Below, piece by piece: positions 25,130 through 37,305 of a DNA stretch of 64,000 nucleotides; the first letter of the stretch is position 1, and every line of letters begins with the position of its first letter. This stretch comes from Lycorma delicatula (lineage: Eukaryota > Arthropoda > Insecta > Hemiptera > Fulgoridae): contig NC_134464.1 of the NCBI RefSeq assembly GCF_047948215.1, positions 3,234,001-3,298,000 on the forward strand. Reading direction: 5' to 3'. The notes beneath the pieces were generated by a model. It ran no database searches, was not told the origin of the DNA, and saw only the letters and a list, made by a program, of their open reading frames with translations. A program made the position numbers and the translations under genes.

Positions 25130-25280
25130 GCCGATTGGGAAAGACGTCTGGAAACAATTGTCGCATGTGCTGGAAGACTACTGCGGAAAACCGTCCGAAA
25201 GTTCCTTTTAAATCAGCAACAGACATCTGTTAAAAAAGCCTGCGGTCTATTGCGGTTGTGGGAATCATATCAGACCAAAG
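25130..25280 (+). CDS. MDN1: Candidate midasin exon just upstream of the last AAA+ unit's Walker B region
   Basis: A 151-bp open stretch preceded by a pyrimidine tract ending in AG (25128-25129) and followed by a GT donor (AAAG|GTAGAT). Read from GCC at 25130 it gives 50 codons plus one base. The peptide starts ADWERRLETIVACAGRLLRK and ends WESYQTK. Its helical, basic character and spaced W, LL and LLR-W residues fit the segment that in animal midasins separates the GGFEQ motif of the last AAA+ unit from the region encoded by the next exon. The donor leaves one base of a codon and the next recognised exon (60401) starts with the other two, so the phases match. The match comes from memory of the family, not an alignment. 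It could be an exon of another gene. It is rich in CpG, unlike the exons at 60-64 kb. Confidence 0.62.
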
Positions 25281-25363
25281 GTAGATTTTGTTTTATTTAT
25301 TTTTGAAGAGTTGTAGTGCATAATTATGCTAATTTTACAATCGTTGAGGAGGTTAGTGTTTAT

Positions 25364-25408
25364 GCGCGCGCGCACACACACACACACACACATACACACT
25401 CACACACA
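25364..25408. repeat. (CG)(CA)n microsatellite
   Basis: GCGCGCGCG followed by an interrupted CACA repeat. It lies just downstream of the candidate midasin exon's donor. Confidence 0.85.
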
Positions 25409-25956
25409 AAATAGTAATTTTATTTCAGAAATGCATTCTATAATAATACTACTTTTTTTTTCAAACTCAATTTTTTTTTTCTTTCACTTTTACAAAATTA
25501 ATAATTAATGGAGTAATCCTGATAGTAATTATAATTGTACTCTAAGATTTACCTATTCACAGTCTAGAACCGATATTAACATTGTTTTATAATACAATTT
25601 AATATTTGTTACTTAACTTAACTCGACTTAATGGTACTTAATTTATTCGATTTATAATCGGAAGTGGGTTTTGTAAAAGATGAAAGATTAGGTGTCCACA
25701 AGGGTCTTGCCCGTTTTGTGGCACCATCGCTTTTATATTAATCTGTTTTGTTAGAGTAGGGGACAAAAAGGAAACATTTTTATCTTATATAGGAGAATTA
25801 GGTTCGGTTCAGTTCGCGATTTACTCTGGCGGAAACTTATCTTTTCTGCAGTTAAGTATAGAGAAGATCAGTCGTCGTCAAATATTTATGTATACCAATA
25901 AAACTTTCATCCGGTGCTACCCGTTAAGTTATATATGTAAAAAATCTATTACTATG

Positions 25957-26690
25957 TTACGACCGATTATATAAAGCGTTATAATTAATTATATTTATAA
26001 TCGTAAATCGTGTAATTACATGGAACATACTTTCAGCATCATCAGTATTAAGTAGCCGTCGTCTTATTAGCTTTAAGAAAGCGTTTAGGTTCCTACTCGT
26101 CTTTATATCGCTTGGAAGTATGTTATACAATCTAGGAGCAGTACTTGAAAAGAACTTCATATTACTCGTCTTATTTGCTCTTGCGACATATTCATTCCTT
26201 TTACTTCTAAGTTCGTACTCGGTTATCGTACTTTCTCTATGACCGCTTCTGATAAAGAATTTTTTCATTACTTTATAAACATATAAATAACGTAGCGGTA
26301 ATACAGACGATTCCCTAAATATCGGCAAAGAACGATCCTTAGTTCTTTTTTTACTTATCATTCTAACGAATCTTTTTGGATTTTGATTATGGAATCTAAA
26401 TTTGTAACGTAAGTTCCTCTCCGACAACCGATGCCGTAATCCAGTCGACTGTGCGCAATAGCAAAATAAAGTTTTCTCGTGGTTATTTTTGGGGATAGTT
26501 TGTTTAAAATATAAAATATCCTAAAGATAGCTTAAAAGTTTTTGCTTTACTAGCGCGATATGATTCTTCCAGGTTAGACCGCTATCTAACACAACGCCCA
26601 AGTATTTACAAGTATCACGTTGTTCGATCTCACTACATTCTAAACAGTCGGATTTATTTATCAACATTTTTTACAAAATTAGATCGGTTG
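25957..26690 (-). mobile_element. LINE reverse transcriptase C-terminal fragment
   Basis: From about 26690 on the minus strand: MLINKSDCLECSEIEQRDTC, KYLGVVLDSGLTWKNHI (the YLGV-D thumb motif of non-LTR reverse transcriptases), then after stops a 156-codon open frame to 25957 containing FRESSVLPLRYLYVYKVMKK, YELRSKRNEYV, and PRLYNILPSDIKTSRNLNAF. This is the usual C-terminal region of Jockey/CR1-type ORF2 proteins in insects. The copy is 5'-truncated and lacks the polymerase core. The long frame could look like a small gene, but its content is LINE. Confidence 0.75.
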
Positions 26691-26744
26691 TTGTACTATT
26701 TGAAGAGATAGGAACCTTCATTTCTATAACACTTCAACTTAACG

Positions 26745-26835
26745 GACGGTTAGTTTGTGTGGGGATTAGAAAGCAATCTATAAAACATCTGGTCTTGAGT
26801 TCGAATTCTCGTAAGGTTGGCATTTTTTTTTTTTT
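26745..26835 (+). repeat. Diverged tRNA-derived SINE remnant
   Basis: GAGTTCGAATTCTCGTAAGG resembles a tRNA B box and is followed by TTGGCAT and a T run, as in the other SINE heads of this window. The A-box half is too diverged to be sure. Confidence 0.35.
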
Positions 26836-28475
26836 TAACTATTTCATTCACTTTGGTAAAATACCTGTTTATCATGTCAAGGTCGTAATACTACAGTAAA
26901 CAAATTAATTTTTATTTTTAATTTCGAACTGTTATATGTTGTCCACCTTAGTACCGTTATATATCAATTATGTGGCCGAGAAGGTTTAGTCGAAATTCTT
27001 TAAAAAAAAAAGAAGTTTTTATTTCGGTTATTTTTCACAGTATTTTATATTTCCGTTACGATTATAACAAACGTCGAAAAATTCCGCAAGTATGTACTTG
27101 TAAGACGGGCCTGTTTTTTGTTTGATATCTCCTAACTGAATGCGGACAGATTTAAATGAATTTCGGTACGCTGATTTCTGTATGCGGGGAAGTACTGCTG
27201 TTTAATTTCGGTCACGATCGGTCAAAGGCCAGGGTGTGATACGGACTTATTGTCTCCGTAGAATTATTTTCTACAGATTTCAAAATTTCTTAGAAAGCTT
27301 ATTATACATTTCAGGCTGGACTTTCATATTTTTCAAAGCGCGTACGGAAGGAAGGAAAGCGTAATTCTTGTAAATCTTTTTTTATAAAGTCAATTTGTCG
27401 GCGAGTATTTTTACCGGATCCGTGTATAATTAAACTCTTAAACTCTCTTTACTGAGCGATCTTCATTCATCGCCCGAAGATATTTTTCCTAAGGTTCGAT
27501 TGTATTTGTATCTTCAGTTTTCTATTCCCGTATTTCGTTAAAAAAATTATTTTTGTCGATATAGTTTTATTCGTCGACGATAGCGCATAATCTTTCCTGT
27601 CCGTTTCGACGAAAAAGTTACGTATTTAAAGTTTTATTAGACTTTTTTTACGTAATGTTCATTATAAGCGACTTAAAACAATTTTTTTTTAAAACAAAAG
27701 CGATTACGAGAATACTTAATTGAAATCGGTTCGGACTTTGACTGTTGTCAACGATCTCGTAATAAGCTTATCGGCGTATTGTCGATATCATTGTCCGTCA
27801 ACGTTATGGTGATGGAGGAGCGACGATGGAAAGGAAGGGTAATTCCTGGCGGATTCCTTTGTAATATTGTTCACGATCCGAATGCTTGCGTTTCTGTTTT
27901 GACGGATGGATAGTATTATATGCAGCAATAATTACAGTACTAATAATTATTTTTTTTATATCCGTTTAGAAAACATTCCTGTATATTAACTCCAAGAGCG
28001 TAAACTATACCGAATTTTTTTTACGCCTAATTAGGTATTTACTTATTAGGTAATACCTATTAGGTTTTTTGAAACCTAATATTTTATTTTAACGTATATC
28101 TTTCTTCACACTTTTTCTGTTTTTTACGTTCGCCCCTCCGTTCCGACAACCCTGTACTATCTGCGGTCGAATATCTGCAGTATGGAAACTTTTTATTTTG
28201 TCTCTCCCTCCATTTACGGTTACAATACTTTAATTTTCATTCGCGATGCGATTACGTTCAATCGTATTGAATTTTATGTTTTGAAGTATTAACTTTGTGT
28301 CGTGATTGACGCCGTTAACTGAAGTTTTATGTATACTGCTGTAAGTTTTCGCGCAGTTATTTATAATAATAATAATAAATACTTTATTAATTAATGATAT
28401 TAATTAATTAATTAATAGTAAGAAAATACTACTTACTCGGGAGAATTGTTTTTATTCGCCCTCAGCATTCTGTCT
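26836..28475. other. AT-rich stretch, no gene recognised
   Basis: It contains short inverted words around TTAGGTA/TACCTAA (28029-28080). I see no protein-like frame. Confidence 0.45.
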
Positions 28476-28479
28476 CCTA

Positions 28480-28775
28480 GGGCAGCGTTTCTCCTCCACC
28501 GGGTTTGTCTAGCGGTGAACGCGTCTTCCCAAAACAGCTGATTTGGAAGTCGAGAGTTCCAGCGTTCAAATCCTAGTAAAGCCAGCTATTTTTACACGGA
28601 TTTGAATACTAGATCGTGGATACCGGTGTTGTTTAGCGGTCGGGTTTCAATTAACCACACATCTCAGGTACGGTCGAACTGAGAATGTACAAGACTACAC
28701 TTCATTTACACTCATACATATCATCCTCATTCATCCTTTACCGGAGGCTAAACAGGAAAAAAGAAAGAAGTAAAA
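28480..28775 (+). repeat. SINE of a second family, head plus long body
   Basis: GTCTAGCGGTGAACGCGTCT, a GGAAGTCGAGAGTTCCAGCG stretch and GTTCAAATCC give a tRNA-like head. A body follows with GCCAGCTATTTTTACACGG, then AATTAACCACACATCTCAGG and a tail CATACATATCATCCTCATTC near 28720. The tail ends near CCGGAGGCTAAACAGG. The head differs from the SINE at 10475, so at least two SINE families are present. Confidence 0.65.
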
Positions 28776-29425
28776 TGTTTTTATCGCGTCCTTGTAAATT
28801 TACATTAAGGTCGTTTAGATGTGAAAATACATCATCAAGAAAACCGACGGCAACATATATACTCATTATTTTGTAAAAACATCGAGAACGGCAACGGTTT
28901 ATCTTGGAAAATATTAATTCACATCACAATTTCAATAACCGGTCGTAACACTTCCCCCCGCGATAACCATCTGAATTCTGTAAGGAAAAGAAGAACTTTT
29001 TCTTTTCGCTCGTTTATAGGGTAGTTTAGCAAACAGCAATTTTTCTTATTAGTTGCCAAACTTTGATCGGTATTTTGATTTTGTAATATTCTCGTTTCGT
29101 TATTTGAAGTGTTTATTTGACTGCCGTTGATATATGTGTATGTGCGTGCGTATTTGTATTAAAATAATCGATTAACATTAAAATACATTATATATATGTC
29201 TACGTAAATTTTATGTCAAATTGCCCCACTTCGAAAAGGAATAAAACAGCGTTTTTACTAGTTTTTGCGAGCGTTTGGCGTATGAAATTTTATTTTATTT
29301 ATCTATATCGTTTGAAATTTGGATATAACTAATATGTAAAATAAACACGAAATTTGTTCATTTTATCTTTTAAAAAACAGTAAGTATATTTCGTTCGTTT
29401 TTCGAAAAAACTGTTCGTTTAAAAA
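28776..29425. other. No feature recognised
   Basis: Two overlapping short frames (28685-28876, 28821-29024) derive partly from the SINE. Nothing further is supported. Confidence 0.4.
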
Positions 29426-29429
29426 AACG

Positions 29430-29640
29430 TTATTCAACATTTTCTTCAAAAGAGTTTCCTTCAGCGGCTATAAATTTTTGCCAGCATTTATTAAATTTTT
29501 AAAAATATTCGTAATACCCGTCTTTCTGCTGCTTCATAGAAAGACGGGTAGGCGGCAATCATCGCTATCCTTTTATAGGGAAGTTGTTTTCTAAAAATAA
29601 CAAGTAAAAAAATCAGCTAAGATAGTGCGGTGACGCTCTA
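29430..29640 (-). mobile_element. Mariner-like transposase C-terminal scrap
   Basis: On the minus strand KCWQKFIAAEGNSFEENVE ends at a stop near 29436. This is the C-terminal pattern (RWQ-CI-A-G-YFE) seen in mariner transposases. Upstream frames are broken by stops and by the perfect hairpin at 29515-29550. No terminal repeats were identified. Confidence 0.4.
29515..29550. repeat. Perfect inverted repeat, 13-bp arms, 10-nt loop
   Basis: TACCCGTCTTTCT (29515-29527) and AGAAAGACGGGTA (29538-29550) flank GCTGCTTCAT. It sits inside the mariner scrap and interrupts it. Confidence 0.8.
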
Positions 29641-31551
29641 GAGGTATTATAATAGACTGTTGCCGTGCGACCCGTATTTAAAAATAATAGTAAACATTTA
29701 AGTAAAGAAAATAAATAAATACAAAAAATAATTCGTATTTAGAAGGAATTAATGGAAGTTACTTGAGCGCATACTTTTTGTACATCGTTACGAAAATTAA
29801 CAGACTACGCTTTACGTTACTTGCATCATAAATATGAATTATTACACAGGTATTTTGTTTACCGACCGTATTAATATTCCTCGATGAGTATTTATTTAAG
29901 ATATGAAATAGATTTAAAAAAATAAAAGTAGGATTTAAGATATCGGAATAACAGTACGATATATAAAATTTATTGGCCGTAGACTACTGTTGAAGTAGAG
30001 CAAATTTTAAATAACTTTCATTTTAATTTAAGAACCTATTATATGAGAATAAACCCGATCGGCTGAAAACAAACATAAGTATATTAGTTTACTTAAGAAA
30101 ATTACAATGCGTTACCGGTAAAAATTCTTTTGTTAATCTCTTTTCATAAAATACAAAAGTGAATTTTAAAACGCAATAACCGTACCTAAAAATATTTATT
30201 AAAAAGTAACTAATACAAAACACGAAAGAAAGAATTATTACCTCAGGGGAATTAAGAAAATAAACTTTTACACAAAACATAAAACAAGAGCGATAATAGC
30301 GATGAAAAATATTTGTTTGGATAACGCGGTTCAAGTATATTAAGGGCGATATAATATTCGTTATTTTTTCTAAAAAGACTTTTAAGATAATTCCTCATTT
30401 ATATATATATATTTAAAAAAAACTATTCAAAGTAAATACATATTATCAGAAAGAAAATAACGATAAAAATATTCTGTTCATAATGTTCACGTTAATTTTT
30501 ATTAATTGAAAACATTTTTCAAAAAATGATACACGGCTAAGTAAATCGCAAAAAGCTGTGTTTCACGAAAGATGAGAAAGGCACAGATCAAATATAATTT
30601 GTACGAAAATTTAAGATGCATCCGGAAAGCGAGTATAAAAAAACAGCAGTTTCGCAAAGCGGAGGGAAGAGCCCGCATTTAAAAAATTATTAAGTGTTTC
30701 TCACCAAAGTTATTTATAATTTTATCTTCCGCAGTTGCCATGTCTTGCAGTATTTTGATAAAATTCCCAACGGTATGTTATTAAAAACAACAAACTCGAT
30801 ACCTACCGTACAGGAATTAGAGCGCAAATTAAAATTTTACCCGTTCATTGAAACTGTAATTGAGGGTGTCCAGCTTTATCCGAGTCTGTTGGTACTTCGA
30901 CCGTCGGCTTCTATGTAATCGCTGAATCGATTTATAGGCGACTGATAACGGATGTTGGTGCTCCAAAAGTCGAAACATTTTCTGTCCGAAGGGCTGACCG
31001 TTGTTATACCTGAAACCGCAAGACCGATAACGAGAAAGACGAGATAAAGGACAATGAAAAGAACGATCGACCCTCGAAGGAATCCTAGAGGAAAGTTTAA
31101 GGCATTCGAGGCATCGGTTACCCGCAATCCATCAACAAATTGGACACTTTTACTCGGTTTGGAGTAGCGTAATACTGATCGACCGTTTTGCATCGATCAA
31201 GTGAAACGCTTGTACGTGTGGAAAATTTACTTTCTTTCAGATATTAAACCGCCGACCGAGAACACGAACTGATATAGTCTTAAAGGAGCTTCTCTCGTTC
31301 TGGGATTATGTGGCCAGGGAAAGAATCAATTTGAAAAGCAAACTATTCAAGTTTTGGAAATTCAAATTTTGGAGCAATTTTAAATATTTAAGTTATTAAA
31401 AATGTAATTAGCTTTAATAAATTATTTTAACTTTCCATTTTCCTTTTCTAAACTTGATCCCTCGTAGTGAAAAAGTTTCAAAATTTATTTTTTTAATATT
31501 TTGTTACAGAGTAGTAGTCAAATCTCCAATAAATATCTAATATAATATAAT

Positions 31552-31554
<3 letters not shown>
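29641..31554. other. AT-rich stretch, no gene recognised
   Basis: A 105-codon minus frame (30876-31193) has one hydrophobic segment (SIVLFIVLYLVFLVIGLAV). A 74-codon + frame (30694-30918) follows a possible splice acceptor (CTTCCGCAG). Neither matches a family I recognise. Confidence 0.4.
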
Positions 31555-31586
<32 letters not shown>

Positions 31587-31892
31587 TATAATACTATAGT
31601 ATAGTTTTACTAGTATGTAGTATTAGTTTTTTTTGTATATAGTACAGCTTTATTCATATATATACTCGTGTATATAAATATATATATATATATATATATA
31701 AAAAATTACTTACATTATTTATAAAATAACATTTATTTAGCCTAGTTAAATAACTAGGCTATAAATTGGTCGACAAAAATTTCATAAATATCACTTAAAA
31801 AGCAAACAAAGACCCAAAGACTGAGATGTATATTTTATTTCAATTCTGCATAATCTCTACATAAAAAATCTAAATACAGATGTGCATTATGT

Positions 31893-31931
<39 letters not shown>
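31555..31931. repeat. Microsatellite cluster: two (TA)n tracts and a (TC)n(TG)n compound tract
   Basis: (TA)n at about 31555-31582 and 31679-31700, and TC repeats running straight into TG repeats at 31893-31931. The order TC then TG recurs at 48899-48977. Confidence 0.85.
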
Positions 31932-32009
31932 CCTTTAACCAAATTCACGTGGGGCAATTTTCATAAAAAATGTAATTGCATTGATGTAGGAGTGATTATA
32001 TATAAGTGT

Positions 32010-32560
32010 GACCATCACACCTACGGGTCATCAACGATTAGGTGGCGTCATTATAATGCGATGTAATTATAACGTATTTTTTTTCACGGTGAAGAGAGGA
32101 ATCCCATTTACGAACGGGAGTGTTGGACTCGCTAACAAGTTCCGCAAGATCTTGTTAATGCGCGTACGGTATACCTGCGCCCTACCGACTAAACTTCTAC
32201 TTCACCAACTCCTCTCCCAGGGCCGGACCCGCAATTAAGCTTATAACACAGGCCCGGGAGGTGCCTTCAAGCACGACAGCTACGGAGTGACAGCTCGGCT
32301 CGCCAGTTGGATCTTGCTTTTGTGTCCTGCCTGTAACCTCCACAGCAAGGTCGCTGTCCGTTATCCTCTCGCCTCCCGATCTTTCTGTCTCAGGACTGAG
32401 GTTACGAACCCCGAGTCTGCAGTAAAGTTGTAGGCGTTAGTCAACATGCAGCGTATAACATTATCGGAATCGATTTGTACTGTAACAGCCGTGCACGTGT
32501 TCTGGATCATCAGGTTCCCCGCAGTAAGGGCAGTTCGGGTCATCTACCCTCCTCCTTCGA
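32010..32560 (-). mobile_element. R1-like LINE tail: CCHC-type zinc knuckle and 3' UTR
   Basis: From about 32560 on the minus strand: VDDPNCPYCGEPDDPEHVHG, the C-terminal Cys/His cluster of R1-clade ORF2, ending in frame at STNRFR followed by a stop. The following sequence is UTR-like and contains GCTTAATTGCGGGTCCGGC (reverse complement of about 32223-32241), the same motif as at 3740-3760. This places it in the same LINE family as the 2.5-3.8 kb copy. The 5' part is missing. Confidence 0.65.
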
Positions 32561-35500
32561 AACAAATAACTACGGAATACCCGCACTTATCCCGACGATA
32601 TAAGAATAAACAAAAAAATTAACGGGAAACGGAAGGTGACATGTAAACAACAGCGGTCCACAGCGACTAGTAAACGACTAGTGGAGCCAGTACAAAACCA
32701 GTCCCTTATTTAACGATAACGATAAAATAGAATTATTATTTATCGAACGGTAAAATAAAAACGAACAAAAAAGAAAACTTCTGAACCGGTAAACGGTGAA
32801 AAAACAAAATACTAACACAAGAAACGAAAACGACAAAACGTACTCGATTAAAAAACAAACACGAGTATCTCTGTTGGGGAGCGTAAATAACTCCACCGCT
32901 ACCGATCGTGGCTCGATAGCGACTATATTATAACGACTTGATCCGCGACAGATTCACTCCTATAAACGGCATTGCTATTGCAGCGCTTCTAGGCTACAAG
33001 TTTCACAGCTATCGTGAAGAACGGGCAGGTAGAGATATTTTCTTTCTTTTACAGGTGAACAACTAGGAAGGAGTTACGGGCGATTTTAATAAAAAAAACC
33101 AACGAAAATAGAAATTTTGCCAAAAATAATTTGTAAAGCGTTAATAGCGGTGACAAGAAACCGGAGAACAATATTAGGGACGTAAAGGGACACGCCACAA
33201 GACACAAGTTAGTGAAATAGGGACGGATGGTGTAACGGAACAGATTAATTTCCCCCTTTAAATGGAAAGCATTGCTTTACGCATACTACCTCCGCTCATT
33301 AGGAAAACACGCACGAGTACGTACAGAAGTTTGCCCTCGCTTTTTCTTTGTTTTAGTGGACTTTTAAACGTCGTGAAATTTAAGAAATCTGGTACGCAGA
33401 CATTCTTCGCGTTTTAGTACTATTTACTAAGTCAATTATCGTTAATGTTTGTTAATTATCTTAAAAGAAAATCGTATATAAATTGCGTTTGGTAGTGTGT
33501 ATCGTATAACATCGCGATTGTCGTTCTCATCTTTAAATATGTACGGCCAGGCTTTAACTTCGTGCTATTCTGTTCTCCGTCTAGTTCACAGCCTTTTGTG
33601 TGTGTGTATATGTATATATATTCATATCGTACAATTTGTGTGCGTCGGTGATTTATATCGGGGTAATTAATATACGACGTATACATCCTGGTTACTGTGT
33701 TCACGATATAATTATTATGTCCTGAATCGTCGTTATTATTAACAATTTCTGCCGTGTAGGATAGATTAATATGTATTATGCGCCGAGTCCTGCTCTGCTT
33801 AAATATCGGTGTTACATATTCAATATATCGATGAGTTTTTATTTTTAAATTACAATAAAGTATCTACAGGTGAAAATCAACCGCAAGTGGAATTGCAATT
33901 ATCACAAAAATGTTCTCTCGATATATATTATTATTTTTATAAAGGTTTGTTGTTAATTTAATAAAAGTAACTTTTCTGCGGGCGAAATAAACATAACATA
34001 AAATGAAATATATTACAAAATCGCAGAATTAGTTTTTTAACGATAACAATTTTAGTATCGATTGTGTGAAAATAGATTAAAATAATCAAAACTATGAGAA
34101 AATAGGCAGGTCTTTAAAATAAAAATTAAATGTGCGTTGAGTTCCATAATGATTGTAGGTCACCTGACTCGAGCACAAACCGATATTAAAATGACATAGC
34201 CATTCCGAAGAATAACAGACACTGCATTGCAATCGTATATAAATATATGGATGGTTGTAAGCACGACAACCTACCAAAACGCGTGTGATATGTAGCCGTT
34301 CAAGCGAAGACATTTCATTCTGTTTACTGTAAAGACCGGTTGTATAATGAATATCACAGATCTCACAGTAAGCGACTACTATCGGTGGCTGTCTTCACGC
34401 GCACCGCACAGCCACTAGAAAAAGTAACAAAAGCGTTTTTTATTACTAATAAAAAAACGTAAGTAATAAAAAATACTGGTGCGTGTAAAATGCAACGTTC
34501 AGATCGTGAGATTTTGTATAGTTCAGATGAAAATCTTCACGACATAAAAATACCCGAACGCAAATTATAACCCGTTGTACGCTGTAATTAAATAAATTAG
34601 GGCTTCGCAGTGCATATATAAAAGTAAATAAAAAGATAAGGAAAACAATAATAACGATTTTCCTGCCGAAACGGATATGAAATCGTTTAAAGTTAATAAA
34701 GATCGACGATAAACAACAAATATTATGTTGAAATCAGGTAAATCCGACGATAACGATGTAGATTTATTATTTAATTTTACGTTTTTGTGAATTTTAAATT
34801 TTAACTTTAAACCGAAAACTAGAAAACCTTAGTGGATGTGGATGTCCATCGAAAGCGATAAACATTAAAAAAAATACTGTCCGTTTGTAATAAGTTTTTT
34901 TATCGATAATTTACCAAAATTACCGGTATTAATTTACATAATATTAAAAATATCTTTTGAATTTGTTCGATGTATAATTTAATTAAATTAAACATTAATT
35001 GTATCTTTGTATAGAAATTTTTCTCCCGTCGAGTTGAAGTGTTGTATATAGAAAGACTCCTTGTATCAGCAGAAAGCGGTATATTAATTAATTAAATTAG
35101 TTCCTTCACATTGTCAGCCCCTCTCTAGTCGCGTATGAATTTACCGAGGTATAAAAAGCGCTCTGAATTACAGTAACGATGGCTTTTATTCGGTCAGTTC
35201 TTACGGTGAAGAGTGAAGGTTTCGCTGTTTATTGAAAGTCGTCCTCAGATAGCGGAACTATTGAACTACTGTTTCGATACTTATTTAAATATATTTTAAT
35301 TTTGATTCGTTTTTTTATATTTACAAATATAAATATATATATATATACATTTGCGATGAATTTTTAAATCGCATTTATTATTTCTCTCGGCCATCATCGC
35401 GTTCAAATTTTCCTTGTTCGTTAATTATATTTTCATCTGTTTTTATTATTTTCAATACAGAAGATTTAAATATGTTGTTATGATATTCAATATCGACGTA

Positions 35501-36300
35501 AATAATGATTATGATCGGCGTAATTTGAATTTTTTTTAAATCGATTGAAAATATTTCGGAAAATATTTTTTTTTTGTACAATTTTCCTCACCGCACCCTG
35601 TTTAAAATTCCTTTATGATAAAAACTGGATTTATTGATATTAATTTTTGTTGTTAGTATTAAAAACGCAAATTAATTTTGTAATTAGATTTTTTTAAATT
35701 CTTTAATTACGCTATTGTAATTTAAAATAATAGAAAATATTGATTTTCATTTAATTTCGTTAATTTACTCGTTTCATGTTTATTAATTTTGCATTAATTA
35801 ATTAATTATAATTGTAACTTTTGTAAATTATTAAGAAAGAGACGTTGTGGCGAAAATACACTAACGCAGATCGTAATACAAAAGAGAAGAAAACCTTTAT
35901 GAGAAACGCAAATTTTTAATTAATTTTAACAAAATTATTTTTCTTTATTTTATTCTCTTCATTTCTGTTGAATTTTTTCCCCTGATTTTTATTGATACTT
36001 CCACGCGAGCGGTGTAGTAATTCCTCATTGTTAACCGTAGAGTAGTTCCTTTGTGATTTATATAATATTTAATTTCTGTTACGATCTGTCTGTGTAAAGT
36101 ACGTGTTTATTTATATTTCCATTTTTATTAACGAGAAATCCATCCGGTTAATTTTTCTCGGTCGTGGCCAGTTCAAATGTAGATTTGTTTCCCAGATTCT
36201 AATTTTTTTCTTTAGTGGCGTGATAATTTTTGATTATAATGTTTATGAATTGTTTTTATTTACGATCGTTTTTATTTAGAAATGTAAAATTTTTACAGAA
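32561..36300. other. AT-rich stretch, no gene recognised
   Basis: Only short frames without motifs, a TG/TA-rich spot at 33598-33625 and long A/T-rich segments. A TATAAAAAG at 35150-35158 has no initiator at the right distance. A + frame at 34490-34570 starts MQRSDREILYSSDENLHD, but stops follow. Confidence 0.4.
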
Positions 36301-37305
36301 AAATCTGATGTGGACACCATATGACTTCCTTTACGCCTATTAAATTACATATATACATTTTTAAAAGTACGTAAAATGTTATTTCACTAATAACTTCTGA
36401 TTTTTTTTCATATATATATTTTATTATTATTAAATTTTTATTTATTGTATTTTTTTTTTACAATCAGGTTAATAATTATTAATAAATCAATTACATTAAA
36501 AAAACGAAGGAAAATTAAAAAAAAGGAAGAAAATGTTGCAAACGAAGAAAGAATAAAAACATTAAGAGAAGATGATAAATATAACGAGGAAGAAAATGTT
36601 AAAAGCGAAGAAAGAACAAAAAGATTAAGAGAGGATGATTAAATATAAGAGAGAGAAAATTAAAAAACTGGAGAACGTGTACACAAATTAAGATCAGAAT
36701 AATTATACCAAAGAGCGATTAAATGATCGGCAACAATAAACAGATAAACGAATTGATCAGCTCCGACTTAGGGAGAATATTGTCTAACAATATCAACAGT
36801 ACGTAAAATTTTATTTCGCTAATAACTTCTGATTTTTTTTCATATCTTTTTCTTTTTTATTATTATTGAATTATTATTTACGTCAAGTTTTTTTACAGTC
36901 ACGGGTTAACAATTATTAATAAATCAATACATTTAAATTAAAAAAAAAGGATATGAAGGTCTGATTTGAACCGATGTGCCTTCCCTTGTAAGTTCAAAAT
37001 ATTTCATTAATTAAAGTTTTATTCGGCTATAAATCTGGAACCGATGAAAATAAGTACCACTTATGACGATATATCGTTGAAAAGCTGTCGATACGGGCTT
37101 ATTACTGCAGTTAAGAAAAAGTCTAAAATCCAAATGTTTTTGGCTATCGATTGTGAGTTATGCGAGATATGTACATACCTCATGCCGAAACTAGTCAAAG
37201 TGGATTCAGGGACGGTCAAAATGGATATTTCCGTTGAAATCTGAAAACCGAAATTTTTCGCGATCACAATACTTCCTTTACCTCGTAGAAGGAAGTAAAA
37301 ATGGC
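36301..37305 (+). repeat. Hairpin-ended interspersed repeat, with an internally duplicated 5' part
   Basis: It starts AATCTGATGTGGACACCATA, then GACTTCCTTTACGCCTATTA, and ends ACTTCCTTTACCTCGTAGAA followed by GGAAGTAAAAAT. The 3' end forms a hairpin (ACTTCCTT ... AAGGAAGT). The internal segment 36365-36500 is repeated at about 36785-36925, so the 5' half is duplicated within the copy. A conserved internal block GAACCGATGTGCCTTCCC (near 36969) and a 3' block AAATCTGAAAACCGAAATTT are shared with the copy at 52435. It encodes no transposase, so it is probably non-autonomous. Confidence 0.7.
36526..36651 (+). repeat. 63-bp tandem repeat encoding a charged 21-residue unit, two copies
   Basis: Unit 1 (36526-36588) and unit 2 (36589-36651) differ at about ten positions. 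In the open frame they read EENVANEERIKTLREDDKYN and EENVKSEERTKRLREDD before a stop. The multiple of three keeps the frame. It may be the relic of a coding repeat in a larger element, or a minisatellite that is open by chance. Confidence 0.55.

Noticed and set aside
25957..26427. 156-codon minus frame as a possible host gene
   Set aside because: The content (RSKRN, PRLYNILPSDIK) and the upstream YLGV motif identify it as the C-terminus of a LINE ORF2.
30694..30918. Possible exon after a CTTCCGCAG acceptor
   Set aside because: The peptide resembles nothing I know and no matching donor or partner exon was found.
30876..31193. 105-codon minus frame with a membrane-like segment
   Set aside because: No recognisable family, no splice or regulatory context, and one hydrophobic run is common by chance in AT-rich DNA.
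35150..35198. TATAAAAAG followed by TCAGT as a core promoter
   Set aside because: The spacing is about 45 bp instead of about 30 and no gene follows; the short frame starting at 35179 ends after 18 codons.
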